In this document: positions 49,831 through 58,023 of the stretch, piece after piece
How the letters are laid out: the number at the start of each line of letters is the position of its first letter
How positions within the stretch are numbered: position 1 is the stretch's first letter
From: Arthrobacter globiformis NBRC 12137
GTDB lineage: Bacteria; Actinomycetota; Actinomycetes; Actinomycetales; Micrococcaceae
Assembly (NCBI RefSeq): GCF_000238915.1
Contig: NZ_BAEG01000008.1
Coordinates: forward strand, 62,001 to 126,000
Length of the DNA stretch: 64,000 nucleotides
Direction of reading: 5' to 3'
Translations under genes and position numbers: made by a program
Notes under the pieces: generated by a model
What the model was told of the DNA's origin: nothing
Seen by the model: only the letters and a program-made list of their open reading frames with translations
Databases searched by the model: none

Positions 49831-51234
49831 TCAGTCGCGGCCGCGGCGCAGTTCCACGCCCAGGCCGAGCTCGCTGATGCGGACGGGGAGCTGGGTTTCC
49901 AGCGATGCGTTGCCTGCGATGCCCACGGACACGGAGCGCAGCCCGTCCAGGTAGCCGGAGGGGCGGCCGAGGGGGTCTTCGCCCGGGCCGTTGAAGAGGT
50001 CGGACAGCAGGAGGTTGTCGCCGCCGCCGTGACCGCCCGCGCCGTTGACGATGGGCACCTCGTAGGCAGGCTCCCAGTGGCGCTGGACCACGAGTCGTTC
50101 ACCGTTGCGGCGGACGGCGTCGTCCTCTTCCACGGGCGTGGCGGACGGGTCCACCACAGTCTTCTTGTCGGTGCTGTGGACGACGGCGGCCCGCTCCACC
50201 ACCTCCAGTTCGGCCCGGCCTTCGGTGCCGTTGACGGCCACCCGGTAGCCTTCCCACGGGCTGTGGGCGTTCAGGGAGTAGCTGAGCGTGGGCCCGCCGT
50301 CGTAGTCCACCGTCAGCGCCAGGTTGTCCTCGATGGTGATGCCCTCGGTGAAGACGTCCTGGTCCCGGCGGTAGCCGTCGAACTTCTCGTTGTCGTAGTA
50401 CAGCTCGCGCAGCCGCTCGTCCTCGCGGAGGTCCAGGGCGAAGGGGTCGCGTGTTCCCTTTGTGGTGCCTGTGGTTCCGCGCTCGGGCCTGGCCCCGAGG
50501 CCGCGCTCCGCGGCATTCTCGGCGCCGTAGAACCGCAGCCCGCCGGAGGCGTAGACCCGCTCGGGAACATCGTCGATCCACCAGTTCACGAGGTCGAAGT
50601 GGTGGGAGGCTTTGTGGATGAGCAGGCCGCCGGAGTTCTGCTTGTCGCGGTGCCAGCGGCGGAAGTAATCGGCGCCGTGGACCGTGTCCAGGACCCAGCT
50701 GAAGTCGATGGACGTGACCTTGCCGATCACGCCGTCCTGGATGACCTGCTTCAGCGCGCTGTTCCGCGGCGAGTAGCGGTAGTTGAACGTGACCACCACG
50801 TTGCGGCCCGTGGCCGCAACGGCCGAAGTGATGCGGCGGCAGCCCTCGGCGTCGATGGTCAGGGGCTTTTCGACGACGACGTCGGCCCCCGCCTCCAGTG
50901 CCTCGACGATGTAGTCGGCGTGGGTGTAGTCGGGGGTGGTGACGATGACGCGGTCGATCGCGTTGGCTCTGATGTATTCGGTCAGCTGGCCGGGTTCGAA
51001 CGAGTCGGCAGGGCGTTCCGCGCCGAGTTCCTGGATGAGCCGCTGGTAGTACTCCACGCGGCCGGGATTTGCGTCCGAGAGCGCCACCAGCTCGGCCACA
51101 TCCGCGTGCTGGCCGAGGATGGCGCGGATGTACATTTCCGAGCGGCCGCCGGTTCCGATCAGGGCGATGCGGGACCGTACGGCTGGTCCCGCAGTATCGG
51201 GTTGCGGGTGCTGGGCGGTGTCGACATTGACCAT
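49831..51234 (-). CDS. Gfo/Idh/MocA family oxidoreductase
   Basis: 467 residues from ATG 51234. RIALIGTGGRSEMYIRAIL replaces the canonical GxGxxG loop but keeps the fold. VIVTTPDYTHADYIVEAL, VVVEKPLTIDAEG (Lys) and the long C-terminal part with GLLIHKASHHFDLVNWWI are typical of larger sugar-derivative dehydrogenases. First gene of the four-gene aldarate-type operon, divergent from a LacI gene. Substrate unknown. Confidence 0.88.
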   Translation of the reverse strand: MVNVDTAQHPQPDTAGPAVRSRIALIGTGGRSEMYIRAILGQHADVAELVALSDANPGRVEYYQRLIQELGAERPADSFEPGQLTEYIRANAIDRVIVTTPDYTHADYIVEALEAGADVVVEKPLTIDAEGCRRITSAVAATGRNVVVTFNYRYSPRNSALKQVIQDGVIGKVTSIDFSWVLDTVHGADYFRRWHRDKQNSGGLLIHKASHHFDLVNWWIDDVPERVYASGGLRFYGAENAAERGLGARPERGTTGTTKGTRDPFALDLREDERLRELYYDNEKFDGYRRDQDVFTEGITIEDNLALTVDYDGGPTLSYSLNAHSPWEGYRVAVNGTEGRAELEVVERAAVVHSTDKKTVVDPSATPVEEDDAVRRNGERLVVQRHWEPAYEVPIVNGAGGHGGGDNLLLSDLFNGPGEDPLGRPSGYLDGLRSVSVGIAGNASLETQLPVRISELGLGVELRRGRD

Positions 51235-51302
51235 GGGTGGGCCCCTTTCCAAAGGCGGTAGGCGGGCCGCTTGACGCCCTGCCCACATGAAGGAAGAATC
51301 CT

Positions 51303-51332
51303 GAGAAAGCGTTTTCTCGAAACGTTATAAGC
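51303..51332. promoter_or_regulatory. Two LacI-type operators in the divergent region
   Basis: GAGAAAGCGTTTTCTC (51303-51318, near-perfect palindrome) followed at once by CGAAACGTTATAAG. They sit between the Gfo/Idh operon and the lacI gene. Confidence 0.65.
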
Positions 51333-51445
51333 TTTCTATCAAGACACCGGCGAGCGCGTCAACCATCTATCTTTCGCAAAAGCCGGACAAGCCGCGGCGG
51401 CGGACAGTGGTAGCGTTCCGTGGCAGCGGACAGGGAAGGAAGCAC

Positions 51446-52459
51446 ATGGGCAGGAGAACCGGCACCCGGCGCGTCGGCATCGCGGACGTCGCACTCAAGG
51501 CCGGCGTCTCGCACGCCACCGTTTCCCGCGTGATGAACGGGAACTTCACCGTGGATCCCGCCATTGCCCAGCGCGTGCGCGATGCGGCGGCGGAACTGAA
51601 CTACCAGCCGAATCCCGTGGGCCGCAGCCTGGCGCTGGGCAAGACCGACACCATCGGCATCGTAGTGCCGGACCTCGCCAACCCCACATTCCAGGCCATC
51701 CTGCGCGGGCTGAGCATGGCCGCAGCCCAGGACGGCTACCGGGTGCTCATTGCCGACTCTTCGGAAGTCTCCAGCGAGGAGGCGATCCTGGCCGGGGAAG
51801 CCCGTCGGCGCTGCGACGGGCTGGTGCTGTGCGCCCCCCGCATGGGCGATGCCGAACTCGAGGAACTGGCGCCGTCACTGCACCCCATGGTCCTGATCAA
51901 CCGCAGCACCACGGAAACCCGCGTGCCAAGCCTAGAGGTGGACTACAGCCAGGGCGTGCAGGAGCTCGCGGAACATCTGGTGGGCCTGGGGCATACCAGC
52001 ATCGCCTTCCTGGCCGGCCCCGCCCGAAGCGCCTCCAACCGGGCACGCATGGCAGGGCTGGACAAATTCCGGGCCGCACACCCCGGCGTCGAACTCCGGA
52101 TGCTCGAGGGCGGTTCCAGCTTCGAAACCGGCCATGAAGCGGTGGACGAGGTGCTGGCCAGCGGGGCCACCGGCGTCCTCGCGTTCAACGACCTCGTTGC
52201 CATGGGGCTGCTCAGCGGACTGCACGAACGCGGCGTCCGCGTTCCCGAGGACATTTCCCTCACGGGCTTCGACGACATCCCCTTCGCCCGGTACACCACA
52301 CCGCCGCTCACCACCGCCGCGGTCCCGATCACGGAATTAGGCGAACGCGCCTGGCACAGCCTGCGGGCCCTGATCCGCAACGCTGAGGCCCCCGACGAGG
52401 AGACCACTTTCCAGCCGCGCCTGGAGATCCGGGGAAGCACGGGCCCCGCCGGCACCTAG
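51446..52459 (+). CDS. LacI family transcriptional regulator
   Basis: 337 residues; ATG 51446 preceded by GGAAGGAAG. HTH VGIADVALKAGVSHATVSRVMNGNFTVDPAIAQRVRDAA, then a sensor domain with IGIVVPDLANPTFQAIL, FNDLVAMGLL and SLTGFDDIPFARYTTPPLTT. Divergent from the aldarate-type operon over two operators, so it most likely controls that operon and possibly the other AAGCGTTTTC promoters of the region. Confidence 0.88.
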   Translation: MGRRTGTRRVGIADVALKAGVSHATVSRVMNGNFTVDPAIAQRVRDAAAELNYQPNPVGRSLALGKTDTIGIVVPDLANPTFQAILRGLSMAAAQDGYRVLIADSSEVSSEEAILAGEARRRCDGLVLCAPRMGDAELEELAPSLHPMVLINRSTTETRVPSLEVDYSQGVQELAEHLVGLGHTSIAFLAGPARSASNRARMAGLDKFRAAHPGVELRMLEGGSSFETGHEAVDEVLASGATGVLAFNDLVAMGLLSGLHERGVRVPEDISLTGFDDIPFARYTTPPLTTAAVPITELGERAWHSLRALIRNAEAPDEETTFQPRLEIRGSTGPAGT

Positions 52460-52496
52460 CCCTGCCGTTGGCCTTTGGTCCTTGGCCATTGGTCCG

Positions 52497-52562
52497 GTGT
52501 ACAGATCATGGCCGCCAAACGCCCCCGAAAGTCGTGACAAGTGGACCAAAATTCCCCACCCC
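52497..52562. repeat. Dispersed palindromic intergenic element, copy 2
   Basis: GTGTACAGATCATGGCCGCCAAACGCCCCC...AAGTGGACCAAAATTCCCC. Same orientation and layout as copy 1 (38282), more degenerate. Confidence 0.6.
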
Positions 52563-52602
52563 GGGCACTCTTTGACGGCCAAGCTCAGGGGTGCCGCCGG
52601 GG

Positions 52603-53193
52603 TTAGGACTTCGCCGGAACCAGGAGCACGTCGACGAGCTCCGTCAGCCCGGCGGCCATGTCCACCCTCTTGTCGTACAGCCACTGCAGCTGGAGGCCGT
52701 CGAACGCGGCAATGACCAGTCTGGCGAGTGACTCCGCAGCGACGTCGGACCGGACCTCCCCCGCGTCCTGGCGCCGGCCGATATCGAGCGCCAGCTCCTC
52801 CACCAGTTGGGAGTACCTGTCCTGGAAGTAGCCGTGGGAGGCGTGCCCGGGATCATTGGCCGTCGCCGACGCGACGGCGTAGAGCGTGGTCAAGCCTGGC
52901 TCCTTCTCGTTCCGCTCCGCCACGGACGCCAGGTTGGGCAGCCCAAACTCGGCCAGCCCGCCGACGTCCCGGCTGCGCCGGTCGCGCTCGGCCAGCACCG
53001 CCGTCAGCAGTTCCTGCTTGCCGCTGAAGTAGTGGAAGAGCGTCGCCTCCTTGACGCCCACAAGCTCGGCCACGCGCTTGAGGGCCGTGCCCTCGAACCC
53101 TTCGGTGGCAAAGACATCGGTGGCGGTCTGAATGATCTGCTCGCGGCGTTCGGCGCCTTTCGCGTACTGCCCGCGGGGCTTGGAGGGAGACAT
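52603..53193 (-). CDS. TetR/AcrR family transcriptional regulator
   Basis: 196 residues. The N-terminal HTH is clear: RREQIIQTATDVFATEGFEGTALKRVAELVGVKEATLFHYFSGKQELL. The ligand-binding half includes LARLVIAAFDGLQLQWLYD. Divergent from an MFS-GH3 pair, with a perfect palindrome between them, so it is probably the repressor of those genes and itself. Confidence 0.9.
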   Translation of the reverse strand: MSPSKPRGQYAKGAERREQIIQTATDVFATEGFEGTALKRVAELVGVKEATLFHYFSGKQELLTAVLAERDRRSRDVGGLAEFGLPNLASVAERNEKEPGLTTLYAVASATANDPGHASHGYFQDRYSQLVEELALDIGRRQDAGEVRSDVAAESLARLVIAAFDGLQLQWLYDKRVDMAAGLTELVDVLLVPAKS

Positions 53194-53246
53194 TTCGCCA
53201 GTTTATTTCACCGCCCCGGCCCACTGGGAGGCAGGTCAATTTAGTT

Positions 53247-53271
53247 AAAAACCTAGTCACACTAGGTTTTT
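53247..53271. promoter_or_regulatory. TetR operator between divergent genes
   Basis: Perfect inverted repeat AAAAACCTAG-TCACA-CTAGGTTTTT (10-base arms, 5-base spacer) between the tetR start and the MFS start. Confidence 0.75.
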
Positions 53272-53327
53272 AGCGCTACGCTTTCTCCGGAGACCCAACG
53301 GTGGGTCACTTTTCGTCAGGAGGCAGT

Positions 53328-54605
53328 GTGGCCATCGAATCCCTATCCCAGGAGACTGCGGCTCCGTCCGCGCTTTCCACAACCGCAGGACTGCCCGTCA
53401 AGGCGCCGCGGGCCTACGTCATCGGCATGCCCATCGCCAGCGCCGGCCTGTGGATGGCCGTGCTGGCACCGGCCCTCGTCGTCCTCGCCATCAAGGTCTC
53501 GGAGATCACCACCCCGGACACCCGGGCCGGAGCGCTGAGCCTGGTGGCCGGCGTCGGGGCCGTCATCGCACTGCTAGCCAACCCGTTCTTCGGGCGCCTG
53601 AGTGACCGCACCACGTCCCGCTTCGGCATGCGGAAGCCGTGGATCGTCGGCGGCTCCCTGGTCGGACTGGCATCGCTCTTCCTGCTGGGATCCGGGACCA
53701 ACGTCGGCACCGTGCTGGTTGCCTGGGTGGTCGCCCAACTCGGCTTCAACGCCGCCCTGGCTGCCCTCGTGGCGACGCTCCCCGACCAGGCCGCCCCGGC
53801 CGAACGCGGCCGCCTGTCCGGGCTGATCGGCATGACACTGCCCATCGGACTCGTCGCCGCCGCCTTCTTCGCCCAGATGTTCGACAATGCGCTGCAGATG
53901 GCAGTTGTCCCGGGCGTCGTGGGAACACTCGTGGCGATCGCCTTCGCCTTCACGTTCAAGGACCGTGTCCTGACCGCGAAGCCAGCGCCACTGAACCTCA
54001 AAGAGATTCTTGGCTCCTTCTACTTCGACCCCCGCCTCTACCCCGGACTTGGCTGGGCCTGGCTGACTAAATTCATGGTGTACGTCGGCTACTGCGCCGG
54101 ACTGCTCTACCTGCCGTACTTCTTCGCCGATCACCTCCATGTCGAGGAAACCCAGGTCACCACGTTGGTCTTCCAGGCCACCCTGGTCAGCTCCGCCGGA
54201 ACCGTGGTCACCAGCATCGCGGGCGGCTGGATCAGCGACCGGATCGGCAAGCGCAAGGGCATGGTCATTGTCTCCGCACTGATCATGATGGGCGGCCTGA
54301 TTGTCATAGCAACCAGCTCCAACACCGGACAGGTCCTCGTGGGCCAGGCCATTCTGGGACTGGGACTCGGCTGCTTCAGCGCCGTGGACGTCGCCCTCAT
54401 CGCCGACCTCCTGCCCAGCAGCCAGGCCGAGAACGCCAAAACCTTCGGCGTCTTCAACATCGCCCAGGCACTCCCCCAGTCCCTTGTGCCCGCCGTCGCT
54501 TTCCCCGTCATCGCCCTCGGCGGCTACCCGGCCCTCTTCCTCGGCGGGGCAGCTGTCGGAATCATCGGCGCCGTCCTCGTCACCCGCATCAAAGGAGTCA
54601 AGTAA
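53328..54605 (+). CDS. MFS transporter, probable glycoside/sugar importer
   Basis: About 425 residues, 12 helices, with NPFFGRLSDRTTSRFGMRKPWIVGG between helices 2 and 3 and GWISDRIGKRKGMVIVSAL in the second half. GTG 53328 is 4 bases after AGGAGG; a GTG at 53301 is also in frame. Directly abuts the GH3 gene (zero spacing), suggesting uptake of the beta-glucoside that the GH3 enzyme cleaves. Confidence 0.85.
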   Translation: MAIESLSQETAAPSALSTTAGLPVKAPRAYVIGMPIASAGLWMAVLAPALVVLAIKVSEITTPDTRAGALSLVAGVGAVIALLANPFFGRLSDRTTSRFGMRKPWIVGGSLVGLASLFLLGSGTNVGTVLVAWVVAQLGFNAALAALVATLPDQAAPAERGRLSGLIGMTLPIGLVAAAFFAQMFDNALQMAVVPGVVGTLVAIAFAFTFKDRVLTAKPAPLNLKEILGSFYFDPRLYPGLGWAWLTKFMVYVGYCAGLLYLPYFFADHLHVEETQVTTLVFQATLVSSAGTVVTSIAGGWISDRIGKRKGMVIVSALIMMGGLIVIATSSNTGQVLVGQAILGLGLGCFSAVDVALIADLLPSSQAENAKTFGVFNIAQALPQSLVPAVAFPVIALGGYPALFLGGAAVGIIGAVLVTRIKGVK

Positions 54606-57122
54606 ATGAACCCCACCTTGTCCGCACAGAAGACCGCCCCGGCGGAAGCGGGTAACACCGGGCTGCTGCCGGCTGATGCTGAGGCCCGCCTGCGCGAACT
54701 GGCCGCAAGCCTGAGCCTCGAACAGCAGGTCACCCTGCTGACCGGCGCTGATGTCTGGTCCACCCACGCCCTGCCGGAAATCGGACTGAGCCGGATCGTG
54801 CTGTCCGACGGCCCGGCCGGCGTCCGCGGCGAAGACTTCGACGAGCGGCACGACTCAGTCTCCCTGCCGTCGTCGTCCGCCCTGTCCGCCACCTGGAGCG
54901 TGGACATCGCCCGCCGCTACGGCCAGGTTCTGGGCCAGGAGGCGCGCCGCAAGGGCGTCCACGCCGTCCTCGGCCCCACCATCAACCTGCACCGCTCACC
55001 GCTGGGCGGCCGCCACTTCGAATGCATGAGCGAGGACCCGCGCCTCACCGCCACTATCGCCGCCGGTTACGTCTCCGGCGTGCAGTCCATGGGCGTGGGG
55101 GCCACGCCGAAGCACTACCTCGCCAACGAGGCGGAGACCGACCGCTTCATCTCCGATTCCGTCGTGGACGAACGGCCCCTGCGCGAGCTCTACCTCGCCG
55201 CGTTCGAGGACGCCATCACCGAGGCCCGCGCCTGGCTGGTCATGAGCTCCTACAACTCCATCAACGGCACCACCGCCAGCGAGAACGAGCTCCTGGAAAC
55301 CCCGCTATCCACCGAGTGGGGCTTCGACGGCGTCGTGGTGTCGGACTGGACCGGCGTCCGTTCCGTGGATGCCGCCAACGCCCACCAGGACCTGGAGATG
55401 CCCGGCCCGGTGGGCCACTGGGGCGCCAAGCTGCTCGCCGCCGTCGAGGACGGCCGCGTCAGCCGGTCCGCCATCTTGGAAAAGGTCATCCGCATCCTGC
55501 GCCTCGCCGCCCGGGTCGGTTCACTCGCGGGGTTCGAGGCCGCGGTCCCCGCCTTCCCCGCGGACCTCGACGGCGCGCAGGTGGCCCGCGAGGTGGCAGT
55601 CCGCGGCGCCGTGCTGGTCCGCAACGAGGGTGGCCTGCTCCCGCTCGACGCCAAGGCACTCTGCAGCGTTGCCGTCATCGGCCACAACGCGGAGGAAGCA
55701 CGCACGCAGGGCGGCGGCAGCGCCACCGTCATGCCCAAGTACAACGTCTCGCCGCTGGAGGGCCTGCGCAAGGCACTGCCCGACGACGTCACCGTCACCT
55801 ACGCCCGTGGCGCCAAGGTGGCCGAGGGGCTGCAGCCGTTCGCCCGCAGGGCCCTGCACAACCCGGTCAGCGGCGTGCCCGGCATGCGCGTCACCTTCCT
55901 GGCTGCCGACGGAACGGAGATCTCGGGTGAGGACCGGCTGGCCTCGCACCTGATCTGGTTCGGCGTCGGCATTCCGGAGGGCACGGCGGCCATCCGCATG
56001 CAGACCGAGTGGACAGCGGAAACCGCGGGCGTCCGCCACCTCGGCGTGGGAACGGTGGGCCACATCGCCCTCTCCATCGACGGCACCGAGGTCTTCAACG
56101 GCGAGCTGGAGGACGACACCAATGTCCTGGGCGCCGCATTGTTCGATCCGCCCCAGACCACGCGCGCCTTCGAGGCCACCGCCGGCCAGCGGTTCGCCAT
56201 CGACGCCCTGTACCGGCTGCCGCAGCAGCAGGAGATTCCGCTGACGGCCATCCTTCTTGGCGAGGAAGCCACCGTCGCCGATCCCCAAGCCGAGATCCGG
56301 GCCGCGGTTGACGCGGCGCGGACGGCGGACGTCGCCGTTGTCGTGGTGGGCACCAACGCCGCCATCGAATCCGAGGGCTTCGACCGCAAGAACCTTGACC
56401 TCCCCGGCCACCAGAACGAGCTTGTGGAGGCTGTGGCCGCCGTCAATCCGCGCACGGTCGTGGTGGTCAACTCCGGGTCACCGGTGCTGATGCCGTGGCT
56501 GGACAGGGTCGGCGCGGTCCTGCTGGGCTGGTTCGGCGGGCAGGAGTTCGGCACCGCGGTGGCGGACATCCTGTTCGGAAAGGAGGAGCCCGGCGGCCGG
56601 CTTCCCACCACCTGGCCGGCCGCGCTCGAGGACGTTCCGGTGCTGAACACCACGCCTGTTGACGGCAGGGTGGTCTACAGCGAGGGCATCCACGTGGGCT
56701 ACCGCGCCTGGCTCAGGCAGCAGGCGGCGGGCGGCGCCGCTCCGCTGCTGCCGTTTGGCTTCGGCCTTGGCTACACGACGTTCGAGCTCGGCACCGCCCA
56801 CGCGCCGCAGTCCGTATCGGCAGGCCAGGACATCACGGTGCACGTCCCCGTCCGGAACACCGGCAAGCGCACCGGCCGCGAAGTGGTCCAGGTGTACCTG
56901 TCCCGCGAGGATTCGGCGGTGGAGCGGCCCGTCCGCTGGCTGGCCGGATACGCCGGGACACATCTTGCGGCGGGCGGTACGGGCACGGTTGAGGTGAGGA
57001 TCCCGGCCCGCGCGTTTGGCCATTACAACGGCGGCTGGCAGGTTGAGCGCGGCCCGTTCCGCCTGCTGGTGGGCCGGCACGCGGCGGACGACTTCCAGGC
57101 GCTGGAGGTCGAGGTCCGCTAA
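54606..57122 (+). CDS. Beta-glucosidase-type glycoside hydrolase family 3 with PA14 insert
   Basis: 838 residues, no signal peptide, so cytoplasmic. N-terminal GH3 barrel: LSDGPAGVRGEDF, LGPTINLHRSPLGGRHFECMSEDP, PKHYLANEAETDR and nucleophile Asp in GVVVSDWTGVRS. The C-terminal GH3 domain contains a PA14 insertion (about residues 415-555). The last part is a fibronectin-III-like domain (QDITVHVPVRNTGKRTGREVVQVYLS). RBS AAAGGAG overlaps the end of the MFS gene. Substrate is probably a beta-glucoside, but GH3 also includes xylosidases and others. Confidence 0.93.
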   Translation: MNPTLSAQKTAPAEAGNTGLLPADAEARLRELAASLSLEQQVTLLTGADVWSTHALPEIGLSRIVLSDGPAGVRGEDFDERHDSVSLPSSSALSATWSVDIARRYGQVLGQEARRKGVHAVLGPTINLHRSPLGGRHFECMSEDPRLTATIAAGYVSGVQSMGVGATPKHYLANEAETDRFISDSVVDERPLRELYLAAFEDAITEARAWLVMSSYNSINGTTASENELLETPLSTEWGFDGVVVSDWTGVRSVDAANAHQDLEMPGPVGHWGAKLLAAVEDGRVSRSAILEKVIRILRLAARVGSLAGFEAAVPAFPADLDGAQVAREVAVRGAVLVRNEGGLLPLDAKALCSVAVIGHNAEEARTQGGGSATVMPKYNVSPLEGLRKALPDDVTVTYARGAKVAEGLQPFARRALHNPVSGVPGMRVTFLAADGTEISGEDRLASHLIWFGVGIPEGTAAIRMQTEWTAETAGVRHLGVGTVGHIALSIDGTEVFNGELEDDTNVLGAALFDPPQTTRAFEATAGQRFAIDALYRLPQQQEIPLTAILLGEEATVADPQAEIRAAVDAARTADVAVVVVGTNAAIESEGFDRKNLDLPGHQNELVEAVAAVNPRTVVVVNSGSPVLMPWLDRVGAVLLGWFGGQEFGTAVADILFGKEEPGGRLPTTWPAALEDVPVLNTTPVDGRVVYSEGIHVGYRAWLRQQAAGGAAPLLPFGFGLGYTTFELGTAHAPQSVSAGQDITVHVPVRNTGKRTGREVVQVYLSREDSAVERPVRWLAGYAGTHLAAGGTGTVEVRIPARAFGHYNGGWQVERGPFRLLVGRHAADDFQALEVEVR

Positions 57123-57127
57123 CCCCC

Positions 57128-57185
57128 ATGGAGTTTGTGTACAGGTATCGCGGGTTAAACCCCCTGTTTGGGGCCATTATCTGTA
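57128..57185. repeat. Dispersed palindromic intergenic element, copy 3 (inverted)
   Basis: GGAGTTTGTGTACAGGTATCGCGGG ... GGCCATTATCTGTACAAACACTC; inverted relative to the other copies. Between convergent GH3 and GntR genes. Confidence 0.7.
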
Positions 57186-57208
57186 CAAACACTCGCCCCG
57201 AAATTGAG

Positions 57209-57916
57209 CTACGTCCGGGCTGGGTCCGAATCCTTCGGGCCCAGCCCGGCCTCTTTGTAGTACCCCCTGATGTGGGCGGCAACGAGCTCAGCCGCCCGGC
57301 CGCCGTCGTCCTTCCGGATGGCCGCCAGAATCTCCCGGTGCTCCGCCCGGAGCCGCGACGCCGTGGCGTCCCAGTCCGGCAGGTTCGCGGTCAGCTGCCC
57401 CGCGTAGCCCTGGATGGCCTCCCGCAGGGAGCCCATCATGGCGCTGACCACGGCGTTGCCGGCGGCGTCCGCCAGGGCCAGGTGGAAGCGGACGTCCAGG
57501 GCCAGGAAGTCATCTACGGTGTGGCCGCCGTCCATGTCGTCGAGCAGGGCACCGGCGAGGTCGAGTTCGGGGGCATCCGGCCTGGCCCGGGCCGCCGCCC
57601 ACGACTCGAGCAGCACGCGCGTTTCCACCACGTCCTCCACCGGCAGGTGCTGCGTGGCCACGTGCAGCCGCAGCGCGGAGCCGAGCGCCGCCGTCGGGTC
57701 CGAAATCACCACTGTCCCGGCCTCGGGGCCGGACCCCACGCCGGCCCGGACCACACCCATGGCTTCGAGGACCCGGATGGCCTCGCGGACGGAGGTGCGG
57801 GAGACGCCGAGCTGCTCGGCCAGGGTCCGCTCGGCCGGGAGGCGGCCGCCGACGGCGAGCTGGCCGCCGGAGAGCTGGTCCTCGATCCACCTCAGGACAA
57901 GTTGGTGCGTACGCAT
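57209..57916 (-). CDS. lldR: FadR-subfamily GntR transcriptional regulator, probable lactate regulator
   Basis: 235 residues from ATG 57916. Winged HTH LPAERTLAEQLGVSRTSVREAIRVLEAMGVV, then an all-helical FCD ligand domain with VVETRVLLESWAA, FHLALADAAGN and HREILAAI, where Asp/His residues bind metal and carboxylates. Divergent from the L-lactate dehydrogenase gene over two TGTGGT-N3-ACCACA operators; L-lactate is the probable effector. Confidence 0.85.
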   Translation of the reverse strand: MRTHQLVLRWIEDQLSGGQLAVGGRLPAERTLAEQLGVSRTSVREAIRVLEAMGVVRAGVGSGPEAGTVVISDPTAALGSALRLHVATQHLPVEDVVETRVLLESWAAARARPDAPELDLAGALLDDMDGGHTVDDFLALDVRFHLALADAAGNAVVSAMMGSLREAIQGYAGQLTANLPDWDATASRLRAEHREILAAIRKDDGGRAAELVAAHIRGYYKEAGLGPKDSDPART

Positions 57917-57932
57917 GAGCCCATGGTACTTG

Positions 57933-57973
57933 ATGTGGTTGGACCACATGCCTTAGAGTGTGGTTAGACCACA
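57933..57973. promoter_or_regulatory. Two FadR/LldR-type operators
   Basis: ATGTGGT-TGG-ACCACAT (57933-57949) and TGTGGT-TAG-ACCACA (57959-57973), centres 25 bases apart. Both fit the TGGTNNNACCA consensus of FadR-family regulators. Confidence 0.85.
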
Positions 57974-58023
57974 GCGGGGAGGCTTCTGACCAGCATCCCC
58001 CGGCATGCCCACGGAGGAAAGCC

